64,000 nucleotides of DNA, taken from assembly GCA_033471095.1 (NCBI GenBank), contig CP136752.1:135259-199258 (forward strand), written 5' to 3'. The position numbers and the translations under genes were made by a program. Positions 17,059 through 25,590 of the stretch are shown piece by piece. Source of the DNA: Nitrosopumilaceae archaeon AB1(1) (GTDB lineage Archaea > Thermoproteota > Nitrososphaeria > Nitrososphaerales > Nitrosopumilaceae). Numbering within the stretch: position 1 is the first letter of the stretch; every line of letters begins with the position of its first letter. The notes under the pieces are model-generated. The model saw only the letters and a program-made list of their open reading frames with translations, had not been told where the DNA came from and made no database searches.

Positions 17059-17460
17059 AATTAAGAGTGATTATACTCCTATATTGAAATTACGAGAATT
17101 GGCCGGCTACGTATATGACAAACACATCATATCGGTTAATCGAGTTTTTTAATCACATCATCGTATGATTAATGTGTCCTCGGGTGAGCGTGTGGCTACT
17201 TTGTGGTGACAGTCAGCTCGTGCCCAAGATTACATCTTTATTTTATTAGTTGTATTGTTTTGGCTAGTTTTTCCCCTAAATCATTAGTTAGATCTTTAAC
17301 AATCACTTCTTTCGGTTACAGATTATTATTAAACCATAGATTAGATTAAATACTGTTGTATCCAGTAATAATTGTCGTTGTTTGAACCTTCAAGGTTAAT
17401 GTGAATATACGAGAACCCGTTGATGAGTTGTAGGACTTGGAGATGATGTGGGCAACGATA
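17059..17460. other. 402-bp intergenic region upstream of the homocitrate synthase operon
   Basis: No plausible protein frame or tRNA is visible. The region contains a locally GC-rich block (~17178-17230) embedded in AT-rich sequence, annotated separately as a possible structured RNA. A TATA-like TTTTTTAAT lies at about 17145-17153 on the plus strand and a T-rich run follows the GC-rich block. The rest shows nothing I can interpret. Confidence 0.5.
17182..17225. ncRNA. possible structured RNA or leader hairpin
   Basis: Nested pairing by eye: GGG 17182-17184 with CCC 17223-17225; GAGC 17186-17189 with GCTC 17216-17219; TGGCT 17193-17197 with AGTCA 17211-17215 (one G-T). That gives 12 pairs with a 13-nt loop, in a block much richer in GC than its surroundings. 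On the plus strand it follows a TATA-like element by ~30 nt and precedes a T-rich run; on the minus strand it would lie in the 5' leader of homocitrate synthase. Orientation undetermined. Confidence 0.3.
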
Positions 17461-18047
17461 CTAAATTTTTAATGACTTTAACATATTTTCTTTAATTTTA
17501 TCGATTAAATTGATTTCTTTACAGCTAACTATTGGTTGTTGTGCATTATTAAACCAAGCGACACAATCAGCTATTTTATATGCTGAACCTTTTTTTTTAT
17601 TTTCCAACCGCCTTTTTTTACAAATTGGTTACAGTCACCATCACATTGAATGTCTAATTCAGTAACAGATAATTTATGAACAAATGAAAAAGGTTCAACG
17701 TATTTTTTAATGTGACCTGCTACTGTCTTTTCAAAAATGTCATATAATTTTTTATCATTTGTTTTTTTATGTCTAGTGTATTTCTTAATCTCACTAAGCA
17801 CTTCAGATTTATGGAGTTTAAAACAAAACGCAACTCTGTTTTTTCCATCAAATTGTAATAAATTTCTAATTTTCTCCTTTTGGCATGAATTACGTATTAG
17901 TGCTAAATGTTCTATTTTTTCAGGTAATTGTTTTGATAAACTAGTAATACTTTCAATAGTTCCCATTACCAATCCAAGATAACTACAATCGCCTGTGGAA
18001 GGATTTCCAGATACATCCATACCAATTAGTAATTTAGAATTATTCAC
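17461..18047 (-). pseudogene. frameshifted hypothetical protein, RNase-H-like pattern
   Basis: The open frame 17571-18047 (158 aa) ends just after a run of nine T on the plus strand (17590-17598). Adding one base to that run restores a frame that continues GSAYKIADCVAWFNN and onward to TAG at 17461, giving ~196 residues. The combined protein has acidic positions in the order expected of an RNase H fold (GMDVSG near the start, a central Glu, CDGDC, then a C-terminal IADCVAW). The family is not recognised. Either a homopolymer sequencing error or a real frameshift; if the former, this is an intact gene. Confidence 0.6.
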
Positions 18048-18138
18048 ATAGATTCATCAAAGGATTATAATATGATTCATGTGTCAATAGTACTTTGATC
18101 ATTACTAATTGAGATATCGTTGAGATATGATATATACT

Positions 18139-18390
18139 CTATATCGTACTGAGGATTATCATTGTATCAGTATTTGCCACGGTTGGTATTTTACGTAATT
18201 TATCGATCGCCTCATTTATGTGATAAATATTATCTGCAGTGATGAATATGGCAATATCAAATTTGCCTGTAATTTCATGTACCTTTGTCACATGAGTAAT
18301 ATTAGATATCAATTGTGCAACGTCTCGAGTGTTAGCAGAGGGAGTAGTAGAGATTAACGCAAGTGCGCTAGTTTGATGTGTATCAGACAT
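18139..18390 (-). CDS. stand-alone Lrp/AsnC ligand-binding (RAM) domain protein
   Basis: 83 residues from ATG 18390. The sequence (ALISTTPSANTRDVAQLIS...VHEITGKFDIAIFITADN) is the effector-binding alpha-beta domain of Lrp/AsnC regulators without the DNA-binding part. I prefer this start over the ATG 18 bases upstream because a purine-rich AGGAGAAGAGGAG sits directly before it. It overlaps the end of argD/lysJ by 8 bases, so it is the last gene of the argG-lysWXYZJ operon. It may sense amino acids and partner with a full-length regulator elsewhere; that is inference. Confidence 0.82.
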   Translation of the reverse strand: MSDTHQTSALALISTTPSANTRDVAQLISNITHVTKVHEITGKFDIAIFITADNIYHINEAIDKLRKIPTVANTDTMIILSTI

Positions 18391-19558
18391 TTCTCCTCTT
18401 CTCCTCATTGCTCAACAATATATCCAATGTGTCAAGAACAGTATTAATCTCTTTTTCATTAATTACTAACGGTGGGAGAAATCGTAATACGTTTCTACCC
18501 GAATATAACAATAGAAGATTATGTTTGATACCTTCCATCAAGATATCTCGTACATCAAATTTTAATTCAACCCCAATCATAAGACCTTTACCTCTGATCT
18601 CTCTAATTATCGAATGCTTTTGTGCAAGTTTCTTCAAACCATCCATAAATATAATTCCCATATTTTGTGCATTAATAATTAATCCATCTTGTGTTAGTGC
18701 TTGAATCGCAGCTGTTCCTGCAGCACAGGAGATTGGGTTACCACCAAAGGTAGAGGAGTGATCTCCCTTACTCATTACAGATAAAATATCAGGACGTACA
18801 AGGGTTGCCCCCATTGGTATACCACCGGCAATTCCCTTTGCAAGACATAGTATGTCTGGTGTCACACCCCAATGATCACATGCCCAAAGTTTACCTGTAC
18901 GGCCAAGCCCTGCCTGGATCTCATCAAATATCAACAGAGTACTAGTTTCATTACAAATCTCTCTTGCTTGTTGTAAAAACCCATCAGGGGATACGTGTAT
19001 TCCACTCTCCCCTTGAATTGGCTCTATGATGACAAATCCCGTATCAGGTGTAATGGCAGAGCGCAATGCATCAGCATCTCCAAAGGGCACAAAATCTACT
19101 TTATCAACCAATGGGGCAAACGATTTACGATATTTTGGAGCAAAGGTAAGAGATAACGCTCCAAGTGTTTTCCCATGATACGAGCCATTCATTGCAATCA
19201 TTCCAATCTTTTTTGTAAATTTTCTTGCAAACTTTATAGCAGCCTCTATAGATTCGGCACCGCTATTATTCAAATGAACTTGTGTCAGACCAGTAGGCGC
19301 TATATCTATTAATGTTTTGAGAAATTCTTCACGAGTTTTATTATACAACGAACTGTGTACAGTAATTACTTTGTCTAATTGATTCTTTTTAGCCTGTACA
19401 ACACGTGGATTTCGATGTCCCACAAGCGCTACACCATATCCTCCCATACAATCGATATACTGATTACCAGACTCATCCCAAACAGTTGCTCCAAGGGCCT
19501 TTTCAACAACAACAGGAAATCTCTGATACAGCTCCCCCATGTATTGATCTTCAGTCAT
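18383..19558 (-). CDS. argD/lysJ: acetylornithine / LysW-aminoadipate semialdehyde aminotransferase
   Basis: 391-residue class-III PLP aminotransferase. Seen: the NSGAESIEAAIKFAR cofactor loop, DEIQAGLGRTG, and the PLP lysine in CLAKGIAGG(I)PMG. It overlaps the upstream kinase gene by 8 bases and the downstream Lrp-like gene by 8. In archaea with LysW this enzyme converts the carrier-bound semialdehyde to LysW-lysine or LysW-ornithine; a single copy here probably serves both branches. 4-aminobutyrate aminotransferase is a fold-level alternative, ruled against by operon position. Confidence 0.9.
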   Translation of the reverse strand: MTEDQYMGELYQRFPVVVEKALGATVWDESGNQYIDCMGGYGVALVGHRNPRVVQAKKNQLDKVITVHSSLYNKTREEFLKTLIDIAPTGLTQVHLNNSGAESIEAAIKFARKFTKKIGMIAMNGSYHGKTLGALSLTFAPKYRKSFAPLVDKVDFVPFGDADALRSAITPDTGFVIIEPIQGESGIHVSPDGFLQQAREICNETSTLLIFDEIQAGLGRTGKLWACDHWGVTPDILCLAKGIAGGIPMGATLVRPDILSVMSKGDHSSTFGGNPISCAAGTAAIQALTQDGLIINAQNMGIIFMDGLKKLAQKHSIIREIRGKGLMIGVELKFDVRDILMEGIKHNLLLLYSGRNVLRFLPPLVINEKEINTVLDTLDILLSNEEKRRNV

Positions 19559-20351
19559 TACTAATCACCGTACACTTTTCATGATTAATTGCACATGATA
19601 TCGGATTCTCTCGTGTTCCATTGGCAATTATAACTCTCCTCACTCCCATATCAAGTGCTTCAGTAGAGGCAAGTATCTTTTTTTCCATTCCAGGTCCAAT
19701 CTTAGGACGAATATCTTTAGCCTCTTGTAAAGTAAGATGAGAGACTAGTTTATCCTCCATGAGTAGACCATCCACATTAGTAATGAATAGTACTGTATCT
19801 GCATGCATTGCCCCTGCAACAGACGCAGCTGCCCTATCCCCATCAACATTTAGAAATTCATGATCTTCACTTAGTGCAAGTGGGGATATTACAGGAACTA
19901 GACCCATGTCTAGTAGTGAATGTAAAAATGAGTCATTAACAGATTTGATCTTTCCAGTATAACCACCATCAATTGCTTGTCTACGATTATTTTCATTCAT
20001 AATTAGTAATTTCTTTTTACGATCAGCACGTAAAAAATTAGCGTCTGCTCCACACAGACCTATTGCATTGATACCGTGTTGCTGTAACTGCTGTACAATA
20101 CTTGTGTTGATTTTACCGGCCATGACCATTGTAAATATTTGTATAGTTTCTTTGTCCGTGTATCTGCTGCGAATTCCACTCGGTGATGTGACAAATTTAG
20201 GTTCTTTACCGAGTTTTTCACACATGCTACTCACATCTTTACCTCCGCCATGAACAATCACTAAACCATTCTTTGCAAATTTAGCAATATCTTGTATTGT
20301 AGAGGAGTGTAGACCATCCACTATACTACCACCTATCTTTATGATTATCAT
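19551..20351 (-). CDS. argB/lysZ: LysW-aminoadipate / LysW-glutamate kinase
   Basis: 266-residue amino-acid kinase family protein. The N-terminal IKIGGSIVDG nucleotide loop, VHGGGKDVS substrate loop, NVDGLLMEDK and the C-terminal GPGMEKKILAS segment match the acetylglutamate kinase/LysZ group. Phosphorylates the carrier-bound side-chain carboxylate. Its ATG shares a base with the stop of the upstream reductase gene (TGATG-type junction at 20351), indicating translational coupling within the argG-lysWXYZJ operon. Confidence 0.9.
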   Translation of the reverse strand: MIIIKIGGSIVDGLHSSTIQDIAKFAKNGLVIVHGGGKDVSSMCEKLGKEPKFVTSPSGIRSRYTDKETIQIFTMVMAGKINTSIVQQLQQHGINAIGLCGADANFLRADRKKKLLIMNENNRRQAIDGGYTGKIKSVNDSFLHSLLDMGLVPVISPLALSEDHEFLNVDGDRAAASVAGAMHADTVLFITNVDGLLMEDKLVSHLTLQEAKDIRPKIGPGMEKKILASTEALDMGVRRVIIANGTRENPISCAINHEKCTVISND

Positions 20352-21397
20352 CAGACAGGTGTTAATGGCGTATATCTTAAACCTTCTAGTTCATCAAAGC
20401 CCAACATCAAATTCATGTTTTGTATCGCAGAGCCGGCAGCACCCTTCATCAGATTATCTGAGGCAGATAGGGCAATGAGTCTATTATTATCCTCGTCAAT
20501 ATCAAACCCAACATCACAAAAGTTAGAGCCTACTAGAAATTTAGGATCTGGAAATTTGTAGGCTCCTTTTTTATCACGAATGAGACGTACAAAAAATTCG
20601 TCACCATATGCCTCACGATATATCTTCCAAATGTCTTTTTCAGTGATTTTTTTATTAAGAAATGTATGATTGGTACATAATATTCCTCTTACCACATCAA
20701 CTGCGTGTGGGCTCATAGATACAGAAATTTTACTACCGGCAATTTCGCTGAGTTCTTGTTCAATCTCACCGGTATGTCGATGTTTTGCAGGTTTGTAAGG
20801 TCGAATCACACCAGCTCTCATTGCATGAGATGTGCCAGCGCCAGATCCTGCACCAGATGATCCAATTTTAGAATCAACTATAATATGATCACGATCTATT
20901 ATATCATGTTTTATTAGTGGTGCAAGTGCAAGAATGGACGTAACTGCCATACAACCAGGACATGATACGAGTTGAGATTTTTTTATTTCGTCACGATGCA
21001 ACTCTGGAACACCAAATGTGGATTTACTCAAATAATCAGGTTGTTCATGCTTCCAACCATACCATTTATCATAATCAGATGCCTCGTGTAATCGGTAATC
21101 AGCAGATAAATCAATAATCTTGACACCAAGATCATACAATTCTTTCACAATATGAACTGCAGCCCCATGTGGTACAGCAGTGAATACAAGATCACAACTG
21201 TCTGCAAGTTTATCGGCATTGTATTCGGTAAATTTTAAATCTGTAAATCCCCGAAGACTAGGTTGAACACGGTGTAGATATTCACCTGCGTGTTGTCTAG
21301 ATGTGACGGCTGCAATTTCTACATGTGGATGATTTACAAGGAGTCTTAGGGTTTCACCACCGACATACCCTGACGCACCAACTATTCCTACTTTCAT
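20351..21397 (-). CDS. argC/lysY: LysW-aminoadipyl/glutamyl phosphate reductase
   Basis: 348-residue NADPH-dependent reductase of the ArgC family. N-terminal Rossmann motif GASGYVGGETLRLL, the catalytic cysteine in VSCPGCMAV (~residue 149), and GSSGAGSGAGTSH are present. It reduces the acyl-phosphate made by the kinase encoded immediately downstream. 50 bp separate it from lysX copy 2. Normal length for the family. Likely works on both lysine and arginine intermediates, since no second copy is visible. Confidence 0.92.
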   Translation of the reverse strand: MKVGIVGASGYVGGETLRLLVNHPHVEIAAVTSRQHAGEYLHRVQPSLRGFTDLKFTEYNADKLADSCDLVFTAVPHGAAVHIVKELYDLGVKIIDLSADYRLHEASDYDKWYGWKHEQPDYLSKSTFGVPELHRDEIKKSQLVSCPGCMAVTSILALAPLIKHDIIDRDHIIVDSKIGSSGAGSGAGTSHAMRAGVIRPYKPAKHRHTGEIEQELSEIAGSKISVSMSPHAVDVVRGILCTNHTFLNKKITEKDIWKIYREAYGDEFFVRLIRDKKGAYKFPDPKFLVGSNFCDVGFDIDEDNNRLIALSASDNLMKGAAGSAIQNMNLMLGFDELEGLRYTPLTPV

Positions 21398-21447
21398 GTA
21401 GTAAATTTCAGGGCATCTAATTTAATTGATAAGAATGTACTCTACTA

Positions 21448-22305
21448 TTACCTTTTTAGATAATCCAAGGCATACTGAATCATTTTCTGAGGAATATTGA
21501 CCGGTGATACCTTTGCTAATCCCTTGAATTCTGTCGTATTATTCACCTCATGGACTAGCAGACCCCTCTTTTCATCCTCCATTATATCCACACCTAATAT
21601 TCCACCACCCATAGCTTCGGATGCCTTTGATGCAATCTCTTCAATCTCGGGGGTAATTTGACATAATTTCGGTTCTGCACCAATGGCCAAATTAGTCTTG
21701 AATCCTTCAGAAGACTCACGATACATGGCAGTGATCGGCGTATGATTAATGGTAATTACACGGATATCACGAGGTGGGCGTTTAATAAATTCTTGAAGGT
21801 AGAATATTCTATCATATACGCCATCTACAAGTTCTCTCATCTCAAAGACAGCATCAACAGCATCAATATCATTTAATAAAACAATTCCTCTACCCCAACT
21901 ACCAACCACAGGTTTTAGGACAAGAGGGAATCCAACCTCAGAGATTAATTTTGACGCAGTATCTCCTGTAAATGAAAAATATGTTTTTGGTGTAGGAATA
22001 TTTGCTTTTTTCAACATTAATGTCATAAACATTTTGTTACCACAATTTTGTGCTGTTCTGAAATCATTAATTACTGGTAGATTCATAAAATTTAGCATTG
22101 ATGTAAAGTGTAATCCACGAAAATAACTTACACACCTCTCTAAAATTATATCACCAAGATCATATGAATCTGATTTGCTGTCAGTGTTAAATGATACATC
22201 TTTTGCATCAACTAGTGACACATCACATCCTAAATCAATCGTTGCCTGTTTTAGCATTTTTTCCTCAGATCGCATGCGATCATAGATTATGCCAACTTTG
22301 GGCAT
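21448..22305 (-). CDS. argX: LysW-amino acid ligase (copy 2; ArgX by context)
   Basis: 285-residue ATP-grasp ligase, paralogue of the copy at 14870. Shared motifs: KPVVGSWGRGI, EFIKRPPRDIRVI, GVDIMEDEKRG and HEVNNTTEFKGL. ATG at 22305 overlaps the lysW copy 2 stop by one base (TAATG). It sits behind argG-lysW and before argC/argB/argD, so glutamate (arginine branch) is the likely substrate; the assignment is from context. The two ligases differ just after NNTTEFK (NT versus GL), a place worth comparing with characterised LysX and ArgX. Confidence 0.88.
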   Translation of the reverse strand: MPKVGIIYDRMRSEEKMLKQATIDLGCDVSLVDAKDVSFNTDSKSDSYDLGDIILERCVSYFRGLHFTSMLNFMNLPVINDFRTAQNCGNKMFMTLMLKKANIPTPKTYFSFTGDTASKLISEVGFPLVLKPVVGSWGRGIVLLNDIDAVDAVFEMRELVDGVYDRIFYLQEFIKRPPRDIRVITINHTPITAMYRESSEGFKTNLAIGAEPKLCQITPEIEEIASKASEAMGGGILGVDIMEDEKRGLLVHEVNNTTEFKGLAKVSPVNIPQKMIQYALDYLKR

Positions 22306-22469
22306 TATTCCCCCCAGTCTTCGCCTACATTTTCTGCCGGTTTAAGATCCATACCAGAGTCTTTCTTTGTCAGTTCATAATCTGCCCCACAGTCAGAGCA
22401 AGACACAATCTCACCTTGAGCAGCATCATCAGGTATACCAATTATAGCATCACATTCAGGACAGTTCAT
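22305..22469 (-). CDS. lysW: LysW carrier protein, copy 2, canonical EDWGE tail
   Basis: 54 residues, ATG at 22469, TAA at 22305-22307. CPEC...CSDC zinc ribbon, acidic tail, and the canonical terminal EDWGE whose last glutamate accepts the amino acid. It lies 8 bp after argG and overlaps the ligase start by one base. With copy 1 reading EDWGQ, this may be the only functional carrier and could serve both branches. Confidence 0.92.
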   Translation of the reverse strand: MNCPECDAIIGIPDDAAQGEIVSCSDCGADYELTKKDSGMDLKPAENVGEDWGE

Positions 22470-22477
22470 ATTTTTAT

Positions 22478-23659
22478 TCACATTTTTGATTGTAATTTAT
22501 TAGCTTCTGTTGTTTCAAGACCCCATAGCGACACAAATCCAGTAGCAAGCCGTTGATCAAATGTAGAGTCTTTACCGTATGTAGCCTCACGTCTATTATA
22601 CAGAAGATAGGGGGATTTACGACCTACAACTCGAATACTACCTTTGTGGAGTCGCAATCGAACAGTACCGGTGACCATATTTTGAGATTTTTCTATAAAA
22701 GCGTCTAGACTACTCTTTAAAGGATCCTGCCAAAGTCCCGAGTAGGCAAGCCAAGCCCATTCGCTATCTACTAGTTGCTTGAATTTATTCTGATGTCTAG
22801 TGTGCACCGCTTTCTCAAGATCAGAGTGTGCCTCTATAAGACAGGTAGCAGCAGGAGTCTCATACACTTCACGTGATTTTATTCCAACTATTCTATCCTC
22901 TATATGATCTACAATTCCAACACCAGATGCGCCAGTTAGTTTGTTTAATAGAGTAATCATAGATATTATATCCTTTTTACCATTAATTGATATTGGAATT
23001 CCTTGTTTGAATTTAATCTCTACATAGACTGGAGAAGATTTACCATTAATGTTTGTCCACTCAAATGCACTTTGAGGTGGTTCGGCATACGCATCTTCAA
23101 GAACACCACCCTCTATTGCTCTACCCCACAAATTCTGATCAATGCTGAAACGTTTTGCAACAGCGTCAATCTTTATACCATTCTTCTTTGCAAATTTCAA
23201 CTCTTCATCTCGACTCAAATTTTTATCACGTATTGGGGCAATGATTGGAAGGTTGGAGCCTGAGCGTAACGTAATATCAAAACGTACCTGATCATTGCCT
23301 TTACCAGAGCATCCGTGAGCTAATGTGGTGGCTCGTTCTTTTTTAGCAATGTGTAATACTTTTCCAGCAATAAGGGGACGGGCAAGGGCCGTTGCAAGAC
23401 AATACTTGTTTTGATATAATGCATTTGCCTTTATTGCAGGATGAATAAAATCAACAACAAATTCTCTTTGAGCATTAATGGTATAGTGTTTAGTCACACC
23501 CAATTTTTTAGCCTTTGCGGCAATTTTTTTAAAATCATCACCCTGTCCAACATCTACTGTCACGGTAATTACATCAAGATTATGCTCCTCTTGTAGATAG
23601 CGTACTACTACAGATGTATCAAGACCTCCAGAGAATGCCAGCACAGCCTTGCCTTTCAT
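22478..23659 (-). CDS. argG: argininosuccinate synthase
   Basis: 393 residues. ATP-dependent ligation of citrulline and aspartate in arginine synthesis. The PP-loop AFSGGLDTSVV is at residues 8-18, the conserved ALARP and GCSGKGNDQVRF motifs follow, and the C-terminal region (GTVRLRLHKGSIRVVGR) is complete. Length typical. It is the first gene of the operon that continues with lysW, argX, argC, argB and argD, which ties this cassette to arginine. No argH or argF is in the window. Divergent from the ABC transporter genes over ~95 bp. Confidence 0.95.
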   Translation of the reverse strand: MKGKAVLAFSGGLDTSVVVRYLQEEHNLDVITVTVDVGQGDDFKKIAAKAKKLGVTKHYTINAQREFVVDFIHPAIKANALYQNKYCLATALARPLIAGKVLHIAKKERATTLAHGCSGKGNDQVRFDITLRSGSNLPIIAPIRDKNLSRDEELKFAKKNGIKIDAVAKRFSIDQNLWGRAIEGGVLEDAYAEPPQSAFEWTNINGKSSPVYVEIKFKQGIPISINGKKDIISMITLLNKLTGASGVGIVDHIEDRIVGIKSREVYETPAATCLIEAHSDLEKAVHTRHQNKFKQLVDSEWAWLAYSGLWQDPLKSSLDAFIEKSQNMVTGTVRLRLHKGSIRVVGRKSPYLLYNRREATYGKDSTFDQRLATGFVSLWGLETTEANKLQSKM

Positions 23660-23755
23660 GATTAGAGAGATGATGTATAATCATTTATCTTTTATTACTA
23701 GTAGGTTAAGCTAAAATTCAATCATTATTTACATATAAGTAATAATGAATTTACA

Positions 23756-24751
23756 TTGAAAAACATAACATATGGAATAATAGGTATAGTCGGATTAGTG
23801 ATTATAGGTGTGCTAATTGCCACATTACAAAGTGGACAGGAGAGTAATGATAAACTACGGATTGCATATTTTGCAAATATTGGTCACCTAGTTCCGATCG
23901 TCGGATTAGAGCAGGGATTATTCAGTGAAGCATTAAGTGATATTGTAGATGTTGACGTGTATTTATTTGATAGTGGACCGCAAGCAATTGAATCACTCTT
24001 TGCTAATTCAATAGACTTGGCATATGTGGGACCCGGTCCTGCAATTAATGGATATGTCAAATCAGATGGTAAGTTGAGAATAATAACAGGATCTGCTAGC
24101 GGTGGAACAAGTCTAGTAGGAATTGACGAATCAATCAAGGGCATAACAGATTTGGATGGGAAAAAAGTATCCAGTCCACAACTTGGTAATACACAAGACA
24201 TATCGTTACGTCACAACTTGAAAGAGAATGGTCTGAAAGGTATGAGATTTGGCGGAACTGTGACAATACACAACGTGGCAAATCCAGATACCTACACTCT
24301 ATTTGCAAAGGGCGATATTGATGCTGCATGGGTTCCTGAGCCATGGGCTACCATACTAGTGAAAGAATTGAATGGGACTAGAGTATTCAGAGAAGAAACA
24401 TTATGGTCAGATGAGAGATTTGCATCTGTAGTTCTAGTTGGAAAATCAGAGTATATTGAGAAGAATGAGGATATCATAAAAAGATGGGTACAGGTGCATG
24501 AAGAAATAGTATCATGGATAAATGAGAATCCCCTAGAGGCAAAAGAGATATTTCATTCATTCATGTACAAGACATATGGAAAGACAATTCCAGATTACAT
24601 CATTGATGAGGCCATGAACAATTTGGAGATTACATCTGAATTAAATAAAGAATCCATAATTACATTTGCACAACGTGCAGATGAGTTGGGTTATCTAGGA
24701 CGTGATGGGTACAGTCTAGAAGAAATATTCTGGGAGGGGAAACTCCCATGA
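23756..24751 (+). CDS. NitT/TauT-type ABC transporter substrate-binding protein
   Basis: 331 residues with TTG start. Residues ~5-25 form a hydrophobic signal or anchor helix with no lipobox cysteine. The mature part has the periplasmic-binding fold of the SsuA/TauA/NrtA group: FANIGHLVPIVGLEQGLF, the FDSGPQAIESLFA and AYVGPGPAI strands, and GDIDAAWVPEPWAT. Substrates of the group include nitrate, sulfonates, taurine and thiamine precursors; sequence alone does not decide. Its stop overlaps the ATPase start (ATGA), followed by the permease. Confidence 0.87.
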   Translation: MKNITYGIIGIVGLVIIGVLIATLQSGQESNDKLRIAYFANIGHLVPIVGLEQGLFSEALSDIVDVDVYLFDSGPQAIESLFANSIDLAYVGPGPAINGYVKSDGKLRIITGSASGGTSLVGIDESIKGITDLDGKKVSSPQLGNTQDISLRHNLKENGLKGMRFGGTVTIHNVANPDTYTLFAKGDIDAAWVPEPWATILVKELNGTRVFREETLWSDERFASVVLVGKSEYIEKNEDIIKRWVQVHEEIVSWINENPLEAKEIFHSFMYKTYGKTIPDYIIDEAMNNLEITSELNKESIITFAQRADELGYLGRDGYSLEEIFWEGKLP

Positions 24752-25590
24752 GTATTCTACAAGCAAAAAATATATCAAAAAGCTTTGTACACAAGTACAA
24801 TCTCAAAGTTCTTGATGGAATAGATTTAGACATTAATGAAGGGGATTTCGTATGTTTGGTGGGACCATCAGGATGTGGAAAATCTACATTTTTGAGAATA
24901 CTGGTTGGATTTGAAAAACCCGATGAAGGTAGTGTCATATTCAATGGTAAAGAAGTTACAAGACCAGGATCGGAAAGAATCATGGTGTTTCAGGAAGGGG
25001 CATTATTCCCATGGCTAAGTGTCAGAGATAATGTAGAATTTGGATTAAAGATGGCAAATATACCAGTTGATGAGCGCCATAAAATATCCAAGAGATATCT
25101 TGATATGATGCAATTAGATAAATTTGTAGATTCATTTACATATCAATTATCAACGGGTATGAAACAACGCGTGGCAATTGCCAGAGCCCTTGCTATGGAT
25201 CCGGCCATACTACTCATGGATGAACCGTTTGCATCCCTTGATGCGTTTACTAGAGATTTACTAATTAAAGAGATGCAGGCCATATGGAGTAAGACTAGAA
25301 AGACAATCATATTTGTGACACATAGTGTCATAGAGGCAACCATGTTGGGAACAAAAATTGCAGTATTTAGTGGTAGGCCATCCCAGATTAAGAGAATAAT
25401 AGATGTGAGTCATGACTATCCACGATCAGCGCAGGATGAGAAATTGGTAGAACTTCAAAAAAAATCTTGGCAGAACTTGGTAAAAAGGAAGAGGACAAAT
25501 CATGAATGTGTGGATGAAAAAAGTAGTATTCTTTTTAGCGCTAGTCATCATATGGCAGGCAGTAGCATACTCGAATGTATGGGCAAGTAA
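24748..25590 (+). CDS. NitT/TauT-type ABC transporter ATPase with frameshifted C-terminus
   Basis: 280 residues as read. Walker A GPSGCGKST, Q-loop, signature LSTGMKQR (a variant of LSGGQ), Walker B ILLMDEPF and the switch histidine are intact. The last ~45 residues read through the permease start. One extra A in the A8 run at 25457-25464 would instead give KKILAELGKKEEDKS and a TGA at 25503-25505 overlapping the permease ATG (ATGA), the expected family ending and coupling. The catalytic domain is unaffected. Biological deletion versus homopolymer error cannot be decided here. Confidence 0.87.
   Translation: MSILQAKNISKSFVHKYNLKVLDGIDLDINEGDFVCLVGPSGCGKSTFLRILVGFEKPDEGSVIFNGKEVTRPGSERIMVFQEGALFPWLSVRDNVEFGLKMANIPVDERHKISKRYLDMMQLDKFVDSFTYQLSTGMKQRVAIARALAMDPAILLMDEPFASLDAFTRDLLIKEMQAIWSKTRKTIIFVTHSVIEATMLGTKIAVFSGRPSQIKRIIDVSHDYPRSAQDEKLVELQKKSWQNLVKRKRTNHECVDEKSSILFSASHHMAGSSILECMGK

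Noticed and set aside
17059-17460. tRNA or C/D-box RNA gene in the long gap
   Set aside because: No T-loop GGTTCGAAT-type sequence or cloverleaf; ATGATG-like C-box candidates lack correctly placed CTGA D-boxes. Only a generic hairpin is supported.
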